16,274 bases of DNA from an uncultured Eubacteriales bacterium (GTDB lineage Bacteria > Bacillota > Clostridia > Lachnospirales > Lachnospiraceae), in contig CACYBV010000151.1 of assembly GCA_902772745.1 (NCBI GenBank), positions 1 to 16,274 of the forward strand. The letters are read 5' to 3'. Below, in pieces: positions 7,413-14,279 of this stretch (position 1 is the first letter of the stretch; every line of letters begins with the position of its first letter). The notes under the pieces were generated by a model that saw only the letters and a program-made list of their open reading frames with translations, had not been told where the DNA came from and searched no databases. A program made the position numbers and the translations under genes.

Positions 7413-7453
7413 TCATTCCAAGCGGAAACCGAAGGCGAAAGCCGAGGAATCCC
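7413..7453 (+). repeat. GTCAT-type intergenic repeat, copy 4
   Basis: The copy begins ATCATTCCAAGCGGAAACCG and ends GCCGAGGAATCCC, in direct orientation and inverted relative to copy 3. It ends just before the birA ribosome binding site region (7456-7466). Confidence 0.6.
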
Positions 7454-7470
7454 ATAAGGACAGGGAAAGC

Positions 7471-8496
7471 ATGAAAAAAAACAGCATGCAGGACCGGATC
7501 CTGCAGATTTTCCTTGAAAACCCGGGCATTCCCCTCTCCGGGGAAACCCTCGCAAACAGACTCTCCGTAAGCCGTACCGCTGTCTGGAAGGCCGTCGGAA
7601 AGCTCCGGGATACGGGCTACGAAATCACCGGAACGCCGAAGCTCGGCTACCGGCTGAAAGCCCCGGATGGTCAGAACGCTTCTTCGGGACATTTCAACGC
7701 GGCGGAAATCACCGCGCTGCTTTCCCCGCAGGCAAAGGAATTCTTTCGGATCCGCATTGTCCGGGAAACCGGATCCACGAACAGCGATGTCCGGGACCGG
7801 GGAATCTCCGGCGAACAGGAAGGCTATGTCCTGCTTGCGGAATCCCAGACCGCCGGCCGCGGCAGGCAGGGGCGGAGTTTCTATTCGCCGAAAGACTCCG
7901 GCCTTTACATGAGTATTCTCCTGCGCCCGGCGCTTCCCGCGTCGGAGGCTGTGCTCCTTACAGCCATGGCCGGTGTCGCAGCTTCCCGGGCGGTGGAATC
8001 GCTGCTCCAGTCATCCGGGTCCGTCATGATCAAATGGGTCAACGACCTCTATTTCCATGACCGGAAGATCTGCGGAATCCTCACGGAAGGCGTACTTTCC
8101 ATGGAATCCGGCGGCCTTGATCAGGCGGTCCTGGGCCTGGGGTTCAATCTTTCGGAGCCTCCGGAAGGCTGGCCTGCGGAAATCCGCGAAGTGGCCGGGT
8201 CCATATTCGCAGAGAAGACTTCCGGGCAGGACGCCCGCGTCCGTCTCGCCGCCGCTTTCCTGAATGAGTTCCTGCCCCTGTACCTGCACCTTTCGGAAAA
8301 GACTTTCCTTCCGGAATACCGGGCCCGGATGCTTCTTTTCGGCCGGGAAGTCGAAGTGATGGATTTTGACAGGCCTCTGGGAAAAGCGCTTGTCACGGGA
8401 CTCGACGATCAATGCCGGCTTCTCGTGCGGTTCCAGGGCGAGGATACCATCACTCCGATCGGAAGCGGAGAAGTCCGCGTGAAGCCGGTCGGGTAA
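7471..8496 (+). CDS. birA: Bifunctional biotin--[biotin carboxyl carrier protein] ligase / biotin repressor
   Basis: This 341-aa protein activates biotin with ATP and attaches it to carboxyl carrier proteins; the extra N-terminal domain marks the class that also represses biotin genes. Residues 5-62 form the winged helix-turn-helix (RLSVSRTAVWKAVGKLRDTG). The ligase domain (about 78-285) has the biotinyl-AMP loop GRGRQGR (129-135), with KWVND (188-192) in place of the common KWPND, followed by KICGILTEG. Residues 287-341 fit the SH3-like C-terminal domain. Length matches regulatory BirA proteins. ATG 7471 is preceded by AAGGA (7456-7460) and AGGGA (7462-7466); the frame stays open back to GTG 7300 only because it crosses repeats. 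No biotin genes are visible nearby, so its operator targets must lie elsewhere. A terminator directly follows the stop codon. Confidence 0.95.
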   Translation: MKKNSMQDRILQIFLENPGIPLSGETLANRLSVSRTAVWKAVGKLRDTGYEITGTPKLGYRLKAPDGQNASSGHFNAAEITALLSPQAKEFFRIRIVRETGSTNSDVRDRGISGEQEGYVLLAESQTAGRGRQGRSFYSPKDSGLYMSILLRPALPASEAVLLTAMAGVAASRAVESLLQSSGSVMIKWVNDLYFHDRKICGILTEGVLSMESGGLDQAVLGLGFNLSEPPEGWPAEIREVAGSIFAEKTSGQDARVRLAAAFLNEFLPLYLHLSEKTFLPEYRARMLLFGREVEVMDFDRPLGKALVTGLDDQCRLLVRFQGEDTITPIGSGEVRVKPVG

Positions 8497-8520
8497 GCAG
8501 GCCGTTCCGCCTGCCTTTTT
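8497..8520 (+). terminator. Intrinsic terminator of birA
   Basis: Directly after the birA TAA, GCAGGC (8497-8502) pairs with GCCTGC (8509-8514) around a 6-nt loop and is followed by CTTTTT (8515-8520). The last T is also part of the stop codon of the converging mutarotase-like gene. The minus strand lacks a T-run after the hairpin, so termination of leftward transcripts here would be weak. Confidence 0.85.
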
Positions 8521-9401
8521 CAGTCACAGAACTCCCACTCCCGGTGATACGCCGCCACTTCCCCCGGCTCCAGTACGACGTGGCTGAAAACTTCGGGAGA
8601 AATGATTTCTCCGACGGTCCAGATGTTCATGAAAGCCGGATCAAAACTGACTTTCTCGGAGATTGAGAGCGAATTTACTTTGGAGTACAGTTTCCAGCTG
8701 AAGGGTTTCAGCTCATGATTGACGTAAGCGGGATCGAGGAACATCATGCTCGCGTTCATATCCGCAGCCTTTGTCTTCAGGCCTTCCGAATCGACATAGA
8801 CCGAAGAAGGACCGATATCCTCCCGGCGCGGCATCGCGACCGGACCTTCCGGTATATTCATCGCCGGCATCGAAAGCACATAGGTTTCATCCACCATCTG
8901 ATGGTTCAGCGTAACAAAATTATGGACGTATTCGTTGAAATCCAGTTCTTTCCGGCCGGTATTTTCATATTCGTAATCCATGCGGAGGCGGTTTTCATAA
9001 ACCGTCACCGTTTTTTTCATGCGCAGAGCGTAGCCTTCGATCTCGATCGGAGTTGTACGGAAAACCGCCTGGTAACCACGGTTCTCGACGCTGATCGGGA
9101 AGGGAAGGGTCGGATAGCTGCGCATGAAAAAGTACGGTTTCTCGTCGGTTTTTGTGAGAATGCCGACGCCGGGCTTCAGGAATTTCCCGCCGACCCGGGC
9201 AGCCGCCGAAAGCGGGTCGCACTGGATTTCGCTGCAGAGTCCCATCCCGTGCGTGCCGCCGTATTCCTCGGTGCAGAATTCGTATTGTCCGTCCAGCGTA
9301 ACCTGCGTAATAAAGCCCGCGCGGTCGAAACGGCAGGTGCTGCATTCAACGTTCGGTTCCGCGATCGTAACGCTGAGGCGGCTTGATTCGATTGTAATCA
9401 T
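8520..9401 (-). CDS. Galactose-mutarotase-fold (aldose 1-epimerase-like) protein
   Basis: The 293-aa protein appears to belong to the aldose-1-epimerase/galactose-mutarotase-like superfamily of sugar-binding beta-sandwich proteins. Evidence is the overall beta-rich layout, the early HGMGLCSEI segment (51-59), GGKFLKPGVGIL (71-82), the NEYVHNFVTLN stretch with His160, and the C-terminal WTVGEIISPE...LEPGE pattern (261-281) typical of these proteins. His160 and Glu265 are candidate active-site residues, but this is my alignment by eye. It lacks a signal peptide and probably acts on a sugar anomer in the cytoplasm, or is a non-catalytic relative. The start at 9401 has AAGGAG about 9 nt upstream. 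It follows the AAA-CYTH gene by 46 nt and is probably the last gene of the leftward run. The specific substrate is unknown. Confidence 0.65.
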   Translation of the reverse strand: MITIESSRLSVTIAEPNVECSTCRFDRAGFITQVTLDGQYEFCTEEYGGTHGMGLCSEIQCDPLSAAARVGGKFLKPGVGILTKTDEKPYFFMRSYPTLPFPISVENRGYQAVFRTTPIEIEGYALRMKKTVTVYENRLRMDYEYENTGRKELDFNEYVHNFVTLNHQMVDETYVLSMPAMNIPEGPVAMPRREDIGPSSVYVDSEGLKTKAADMNASMMFLDPAYVNHELKPFSWKLYSKVNSLSISEKVSFDPAFMNIWTVGEIISPEVFSHVVLEPGEVAAYHREWEFCD

Positions 9402-9447
9402 GATGGTTTCTCCTTATGGGTGAAAAAATATGTAGGATGACGCAGGA

Positions 9448-10551
9448 TTATTCAATATCCATTCTGTATCTTTCCGCTATCGAGGCGCTTCGGTAAGAAT
9501 CGTCCCGGGTGACTTCCCGGATCACCCGGATTTCTTCCGGGAAGTCAATTTCCCGGTTTCCGTCGCCAAGTTCGATTTCCGCGATGGCCCGGTCTTTCCA
9601 GAACGGATAGATGTCCACCCTGAAATACTGACTCCGGTGAACGATATAGAAGCGGTCTTTTTGTACCCGGGGCGTTTCCGGACCGGCATTCAGGAGAAGG
9701 CTGCGGTATTCGTCTCCGGAAAGTTTCCGTTCCGTCTCCACCTTTCCTGCGGAGCCGCGGACGATCTTCGTGGTCTCATAATAGGTATAATGGCCGTTCA
9801 GCCCGCGTCTTCGTACACGGATTTCGCCGCCGTTGTCGGAACTGAGGTAGGTTTCCGTAAGTTTCACATGCTGACAGTTCGGCAGGGATTCCAGACGGCG
9901 GATATCGGGGTATTCGATCAGGAAGCGGCGCTCCGCCTCGAAGGGCTCCGGAGCTCCCAGGAAATAACTGATCTCCGTGATCAGGCGCTTCATCTTGGTC
10001 TCAAACCCGGTACTGTTGTCAATGACCCGGAGATGCGGATGGCCGGTCCACGCCGACAGAAGCCTCTGGTCAAGCGCCCTGGCTTCCGCCACGGTTTCAT
10101 AGCGCGCAGCGTTGTTGATCGTCGTGTAGTATGTTTCCGCCCCTTCAGCAGCAGTTACAAGATGAAATACCGCGTCATAGGAATTCCGGAGCTTCGTTTC
10201 GTCCGCGCCGAGGTATTCAAGTACCGCCGAAAACTCCGCATCGTTCATATAGGCCTTGTTGTCCAGCGCTCCGCGGTCGCAGACGATAAGGATTTTTTCT
10301 TCATTCATCGTATGCGCCGCCTGTTCAAAGATTTTTTCTTTAAAAAGCTGCATCTGAAGCTGGCACTTCTGATACTCGAGATTTGTCCCGCAGGTCCAGG
10401 GCGCAACGCCTCCGCCGATCAGTTCCGTCGCGGTTTCCGGGACAAACAGCACCCGGAATCCGAGTCGGGTGATCGCATTCTGGATCCAGCTTAAAGCCGT
10501 TGTTTTTCCGGCGCAGGGTCCGCCGGTGATGACGATCTTCCTGATTTCCAT
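9448..10551 (-). CDS. AAA_28-type ATPase/kinase fused to a CYTH (triphosphate tunnel) domain
   Basis: This 367-aa cytoplasmic protein has two phosphate-handling domains. Residues 4-195 form an AAA_28-type P-loop NTPase: Walker A TGGPCAGKTT (9-18), the strand FVPETATELI (36-45), and Walker B-like ILIVCDRGALD (87-97, Asp92). Residues about 203-345 are a CYTH/triphosphate-tunnel domain: the ExExK signature appears as EAERR (205-209, Lys replaced by Arg), followed by RVRRRG (245-250), YETTK (258-262), RVDIY (311-315) and EIEL (325-328). CYTH proteins bind and often hydrolyse triphosphates. I favour ATG 10551 because GAGG lies 6 nt upstream; a GTG at 10563 would overlap the herA-like stop codon. 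The close spacing implies translational coupling to the HerA-like ATPase. Substrate and role are unknown. Confidence 0.85.
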   Translation of the reverse strand: MEIRKIVITGGPCAGKTTALSWIQNAITRLGFRVLFVPETATELIGGGVAPWTCGTNLEYQKCQLQMQLFKEKIFEQAAHTMNEEKILIVCDRGALDNKAYMNDAEFSAVLEYLGADETKLRNSYDAVFHLVTAAEGAETYYTTINNAARYETVAEARALDQRLLSAWTGHPHLRVIDNSTGFETKMKRLITEISYFLGAPEPFEAERRFLIEYPDIRRLESLPNCQHVKLTETYLSSDNGGEIRVRRRGLNGHYTYYETTKIVRGSAGKVETERKLSGDEYRSLLLNAGPETPRVQKDRFYIVHRSQYFRVDIYPFWKDRAIAEIELGDGNREIDFPEEIRVIREVTRDDSYRSASIAERYRMDIE

Positions 10552-10559
10552 TCGTTCCC

Positions 10560-12218
10560 TCACTTTGAAAACAGTGTGCTGAAAAGTCCTCTTCCTAAAG
10601 CCGCACCGAAGTTTCCGCCGATCCGCTTCCCGGTTTTTCCGAATGCGGCTCCGGCTGCCTTACCGACTTCCCGGCCGACGGTTCCGGCCATGGAACGGCC
10701 GGTCGATTTTGCGGCGCGTCCCGCGGCGGACGTCGTTTTCCGGCCGGAAGATCCGGCGGTTTTTCCGCTGCTCTTTTGCTCGCTGCCTTTGGGCTTCTTC
10801 ACCTTGTCCGCGTATTTGGAGCCTGCAAATGTGTAGTTTCCGTACTCGTCAAAGCGCGGATCTTCGTCTTCCGGAACGGTCTCCGCCTCTTCCTCCTCTT
10901 CCAGATACTCCTCCGCCATCTGCTCCGCGCCTCTTCGCATCAGGAATTCATAAGCGGAAAAGTTGTCGACTGCCTCAGCGTATTTTCCCCGAAGCGGAGC
11001 ATTTTCAAGGACTGCTGCCCGCTCCTCATCCGTGATTGTCCCCATCCGGCTTTCCGGCGGAAGGATATTCGCGCGCTCCACGACCGAAGGCACGCCCTTA
11101 AGGTCCGGGAATGAAACGACCGCCTGCCCGGTTCCGAGCTCCTCAATCGCGTCGAATGTGGAGAATTCCGGGTTCTCCCGGAAGGACTGCGCTGCGGCTT
11201 TGACCGCCTTCTGCTCCGCCGGCGTGTAGGCGTGGAGCGCGTGCTGGATTTTATTCTGCAGCTGCGCGAGCACCACGTCCGGGATATCCCGCGGGTTCTG
11301 CGTGATGAAATACACGCCGATGCCTTTACTGCGGATCAGCCGGACGACCTGCGTCAGTTTTTCGAGAAGCGCGTCCGAGATGCCGTTGAAAAGAAGATGC
11401 GCTTCATCGAAGAAAAAGACCATGTTCGGCTTCTCCGGATCCCCGACTTCGGGCATGGTTTCGAAAAGCTCCGACAGAAACCACAGGAGGAAGGTCGAAT
11501 ACAGCCGCCCGTTATTGACGAGGCTCGAAGAGTCCAGGATATGGATCGTTCCGCGTCCGTTTTCGTCACAGGAAAACCAGTCCGAGACGGCAAGCGCCGG
11601 CTCGCCGAAGAAAACATCTCCGCCGTCAATTTCAAGCGTCACGACCGCACGCATGATTGCGCCGATCGAGACCGCTGCGAGTTTTCCGTACTGCGGCTCC
11701 AGCTCCGCCCGGTTTTCTTCGATGAAATTCAGAAGCGCCTTCAGGTCCTTCAGGTCCGTCAGCACGAGGCCGTTGTCATCCGCGATCCTAAAGGTGATCG
11801 TGAGGATTGTCGACTGCAGCTCATTGAGGTTCAGGATGCGCGACAGTAAGAGCGGTCCCATCTCGGACACGGTCGTCCTGAGCTGGATGCCTTTCTTCCC
11901 GTAAATGTCCCAGAAAACCGTCGGGAAGCTGTGGTACGAAAAACCATGCTCCGCGAGCCCGAAGCGTTCGATGCGCTTCTGCATATCTTCGGTGTCGTTT
12001 CCCGGCGCGCACATGCCCGCAAGGTCCCCTTTCACGTCCGCGAGAAAGACCGGGACGCCCAGTTCGCTGAAGGATTCCGCGAGTACCTTGAGGGTGATTG
12101 TCTTTCCGGTGCCGGTCGCGCCGGCGATGAGACCGTGGCGGTTCGCCATTTTCGGTTCCAGAAACAGATCCTGCCCGCCGAAACTTTGTGCAATCCAGAT
12201 TTTTCCGTCTCTTAACAT
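10560..12218 (-). CDS. HerA/YjgR-family (DUF853) hexameric-type ATPase
   Basis: The 552-aa protein matches the DUF853/YjgR family, relatives of the HerA and FtsK DNA-pumping ATPases. It shows MANRHGLIAGATGTGKT (residues 24-40, Walker A), the family stretch VPVFLADVKGDLAG (55-68), Walker B MVFFFDEAHLLF (266-277), the sensor segment GVYFITQNPRDIP (301-313) and LQNKIQHALHAYTP (320-333). After residue 430 comes an acidic patch (EEYLEEEEEAE) and then a Lys/Gly/Ala/Ser-rich tail (471-550), a low-complexity ending usual for this family and possibly nucleic-acid binding (inference). Start 12218 has AAAGGAAA just upstream, inside the remnant of the preceding Gfo/Idh/MocA gene, which it overlaps by 7 bp. 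No NurA-like nuclease is adjacent; the partner is instead an AAA_28-CYTH protein. The cellular function of DUF853 proteins is not settled. Confidence 0.9.
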   Translation of the reverse strand: MLRDGKIWIAQSFGGQDLFLEPKMANRHGLIAGATGTGKTITLKVLAESFSELGVPVFLADVKGDLAGMCAPGNDTEDMQKRIERFGLAEHGFSYHSFPTVFWDIYGKKGIQLRTTVSEMGPLLLSRILNLNELQSTILTITFRIADDNGLVLTDLKDLKALLNFIEENRAELEPQYGKLAAVSIGAIMRAVVTLEIDGGDVFFGEPALAVSDWFSCDENGRGTIHILDSSSLVNNGRLYSTFLLWFLSELFETMPEVGDPEKPNMVFFFDEAHLLFNGISDALLEKLTQVVRLIRSKGIGVYFITQNPRDIPDVVLAQLQNKIQHALHAYTPAEQKAVKAAAQSFRENPEFSTFDAIEELGTGQAVVSFPDLKGVPSVVERANILPPESRMGTITDEERAAVLENAPLRGKYAEAVDNFSAYEFLMRRGAEQMAEEYLEEEEEAETVPEDEDPRFDEYGNYTFAGSKYADKVKKPKGSEQKSSGKTAGSSGRKTTSAAGRAAKSTGRSMAGTVGREVGKAAGAAFGKTGKRIGGNFGAALGRGLFSTLFSK

Positions 12219-12667
12219 ACTTTTCCTTTCTGTTGTCTCCCCGTCTTTCTGTCATCCCGGCGTTTAAGGCTCCTGTCAGGCCTTTCGCTTCGCGGACGGG
12301 ATTCCTCCGCCCGGCCGGAATGACGCGCCGCCTCCGCGAGAATTTCACGGATATCCTTCAGGCTCAGGGCGACCGGCTTCTCGCAGATTACATGGCGCCC
12401 GGACTGAAATCCGAGAAGCGCGTAAGGTTTATGGTACGCGTTCGGCGTGCAGTTTATGAGGATATCCGAATCGATATCCCGAAGCATCGCGACAAGGTCC
12501 GTGAAATATGGGACGCCGAGTTTTCTCCCGGTGAATTCGGCGGCTTCCGGGCGCTCGTCGCAGACGGAAACGATTTCGATCCTGCCGCCGAGGGCGCGGA
12601 TCGCCGGAAGGTGCGCCGTGTTGAAGATCATTCCGCAGCCGACAAGGGCCGCTCTCCAGGTTTTCAT
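12212..12667 (-). pseudogene. Truncated Gfo/Idh/MocA oxidoreductase (N-terminal domain only)
   Basis: Residues 1-117 are a good Gfo/Idh/MocA Rossmann domain: ALVGCGMIFNTAHLPAI (7-23), the strand SVCDERPEAAEF, NCTPNAYH and the hallmark EKPVAL (about 96-101). After AEAARHS the frame enters the GTCAT-type repeat and encodes a basic low-complexity tail rich in Arg, Ser and Lys before stopping inside the HerA-like start region. Normal family members have 330-390 residues, so the catalytic and substrate half is missing and dehydrogenase activity is very unlikely. A good AAGGAGG (spacing 8) still precedes ATG 12667, and the gene follows the isomerase remnant by 13 nt, suggesting a once intact operon. 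The tail is still open reading frame by chance. Expression of an NAD-binding fragment cannot be excluded. Confidence 0.85.
12251..12324 (-). repeat. GTCAT-type repeat, copy 5, with inverted ends
   Basis: The 74-bp block is bounded by GTCATCCCGGC (12251-12261) and GCCGGAATGAC (12314-12324), inverted copies with one mismatch. Its minus strand contains the family pattern GTCATTCCGGCCGGGCGGAG then GAATCCC. It supplies the last in-frame codons of the truncated Gfo/Idh/MocA gene, so the repeat lies at the break of that gene. MITE-like behaviour is inference. Confidence 0.7.
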
Positions 12668-12680
12668 GATACAGGCCTCC

Positions 12681-12953
12681 TTACAGATATTTCCGGATAT
12701 TCCTGAGGCTCACCGCGACCGCTGCGACCGAGTCCTCATAATGCTCCTTTTCCATGTGCTCGACAATGATCCACTTGACGCCGGATTCTTTGCATGCTTC
12801 GATAATGCGCGGGACGTCCTGTACGCCTTCGCCGACGTTTGCGTCGAGCTTATAAGCCTCGTCCCTGCGCTCCGCCATGACTTCCTGCGTCGGGATCGGC
12901 GGCTGGAAGTCCTTGACGCTGATCATCTGAAGGCCCACACGAATCTTTTGCAT
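12681..12953 (-). pseudogene. Sugar phosphate isomerase/epimerase remnant (large part of the TIM barrel missing)
   Basis: The 90-aa product carries the C-terminal end of a xylose-isomerase-like TIM-barrel sugar isomerase/epimerase: the strand VKDFQPP, then ANVGEGVQDVPRIIEACK (39-56), GVKWIIVEH (58-66) and the final helix SVAAVAVSLRNIRKYL. Full-length relatives have about 250-300 residues. The first 15 residues (KIRVGLQMISVKD) also look like the normal first strand of the family (GLQLYSVRD), and an excellent AAGGAG 7 nt before ATG 12953 indicates the native gene start. This suggests an in-frame deletion joining the start to the last third, possibly at the similar VKD strands. A complete barrel cannot form, so I call it a remnant. 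An alternative is simple N-terminal truncation with chance acquisition of a start. Confidence 0.72.
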
Positions 12954-12992
12954 AAAGCTTCTCCTTTCTGTCTTTTTCCTTGCTGTCTGTTT

Positions 12993-13020
12993 CCTGCTGT
13001 TTTTCCGTCAGGGCAGCAGG
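12993..13020. repeat. 7-bp inverted repeat between esterase and isomerase remnant
   Basis: CCTGCTG (12993-12999) and CAGCAGG (13014-13020) are exact inverted copies around a 14-nt loop just after the esterase stop. Leftward transcripts would form the hairpin, but no T-run follows, so it may be an mRNA-stabilising or processing structure. The rest of the 80-bp gap is purine-rich on the minus strand and ends in the AAGGAG of the next gene. Confidence 0.4.
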
Positions 13021-13033
13021 AGTCCCTGTATTG

Positions 13034-14203
13034 TCACCTGAAAATGAGACGCGAAAAGTCCCTTAGCGCGAGCCGCCATGTACCCCAGTCGTGAAAGCGG
13101 TCCGGGTAGACAGATTCATGGTAGTTCGGAAGCCGGTTCACGCCGTACTCGTCGATAAAGCGCTGGTCCTGATCGAAACGTCCCTTTAAGCCGTCCGCCG
13201 AACCGATCGAGCGGTAAAATACCCTGAATTCTTCCGTAAATTTCTCCTGGTCCCGGAACATCATCTGCAGATACGAAACTTCGTCAGCCGCGGTATTCCC
13301 GCGCGAAAGCGTCAGGAATCCGCTGAAAAGTCCTATATAGCCGAACAGATCCGGCCGGCTCTGGCCGATCATCGATGCCTGCGCCGAGCCCATCGAAAGC
13401 CCCGCAATCGCGCGGCCCCATTTGTCCCTGCGGACGCTGTAGCGTTCCTCGATAAAGGGCCGGCAGTCGTCAAGGAGCATTTCCATGAAGCCCGCGTAGT
13501 CGCCGTCCGTTTCCCCGGGTTTCCGGAGCATTCCGTTATTCATCACGACGACCATCGGGACGACGGAGCCCTCGGCAATCAGGGCGTCAAGGATATAGCC
13601 CGCCTTTCCGTTATAAATCCAGCAGGTCTCGTCCTCCGTATGACCGTGCTGCAGGTAAAGGACCGGGTATTCTTTGTCCCCGGAGTAGCCGTAAGGCGTA
13701 TAGACAAGGCAGGATTCGCGCTCGCCCATCGCCTTCGAATCAAAGTACTCCCGGCGGACCGTTCCCCGGGGGATGTACGGGTCAAGGAAATACAGCTGCT
13801 CCGAATCCGGCACTTCGATGTAGTTCGCCGGCCGGAAATTCCAGTAAAAGATCGGCGTCGCGGGATGCAGCATCAGCGCGCCGTCCACATAATAGTTGAT
13901 TGTTTTCGGTCCCGCGAGGCGCTTCGAATACGGCAGGACGCCTGTGAAGAAACCGTCCGCGTCTTTTTCCAGATACAGATCCGGCGTTTCGGGGTCGATC
14001 GTCACTTCAACCCGTACCTCTTCGGCCTTCGGCGCGTAAATCCGGAACAGGAAATCTCCGTTTTCCTGCAGGATCGCGCCGGTTTTTTCCCTGCGTGCGC
14101 TTCCGTCCGGAAAATGTATTTCCTCATCTCGGAGGCGGGTGTAGCCAAAGGTCATGTCCGTGAATATCGGACTCTCAAGATAAGCTTTTACCAGGTTTTT
14201 CAT
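13034..14203 (-). CDS. CE1-type esterase (enterochelin esterase / feruloyl-acetylxylan esterase-like)
   Basis: The 389-aa enzyme is an alpha/beta-hydrolase of the esterase D/CE1 group. Residues 45-120 form an N-terminal early-set sandwich (FLFRIYAPKAEEVRVEV), common in enterochelin-esterase-like and carbohydrate esterases. The hydrolase domain (about 145-389) has LQHGHTEDE (184-192) for the oxyanion region, nucleophile Ser270 in GLSMGS, Asp337 in GSADGL and His371 in RFHDW, giving a plausible complete triad. There is no signal peptide, so it likely removes ester groups (acetyl, feruloyl or similar) from imported oligosaccharides; substrate is inferred from the sugar-gene surroundings only. 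ATG 14203 follows AAGGAGG at good spacing. It lies 76 bp downstream of the TetM-like/NYN gene, in a gap that carries a TTCGCGCGAA palindrome (14243-14252) but no convincing terminator. Confidence 0.88.
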   Translation of the reverse strand: MKNLVKAYLESPIFTDMTFGYTRLRDEEIHFPDGSARREKTGAILQENGDFLFRIYAPKAEEVRVEVTIDPETPDLYLEKDADGFFTGVLPYSKRLAGPKTINYYVDGALMLHPATPIFYWNFRPANYIEVPDSEQLYFLDPYIPRGTVRREYFDSKAMGERESCLVYTPYGYSGDKEYPVLYLQHGHTEDETCWIYNGKAGYILDALIAEGSVVPMVVVMNNGMLRKPGETDGDYAGFMEMLLDDCRPFIEERYSVRRDKWGRAIAGLSMGSAQASMIGQSRPDLFGYIGLFSGFLTLSRGNTAADEVSYLQMMFRDQEKFTEEFRVFYRSIGSADGLKGRFDQDQRFIDEYGVNRLPNYHESVYPDRFHDWGTWRLALRDFSRLIFR

Positions 14204-14279
14204 GCTGCCTCCTTTTCCGTCATCCCCGTCCTTCTCTCCGTTTTCGCGCGAAGGGCAGCCCTGACTGCTGTCTCATGCC

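Noticed and set aside
7300..7470. Upstream extension of birA to GTG 7300
   Set aside because: The extension is encoded by the inverted pair of GTCAT-type repeats and lacks similarity to BirA proteins. ATG 7471 gives the normal BirA N-terminus.
10552..10563. GTG 10563 as start of the AAA_28-CYTH gene, giving a 4-bp GTGA overlap
   Set aside because: No Shine-Dalgarno precedes it, whereas ATG 10551 has GAGG at 6 nt. The alternative stays possible.
14204..14279. Another GTCAT-type repeat copy in the esterase leader
   Set aside because: GTCATCCCCGTC is present, but the rest of the pattern and the opposite end are missing, so chance similarity is likely.
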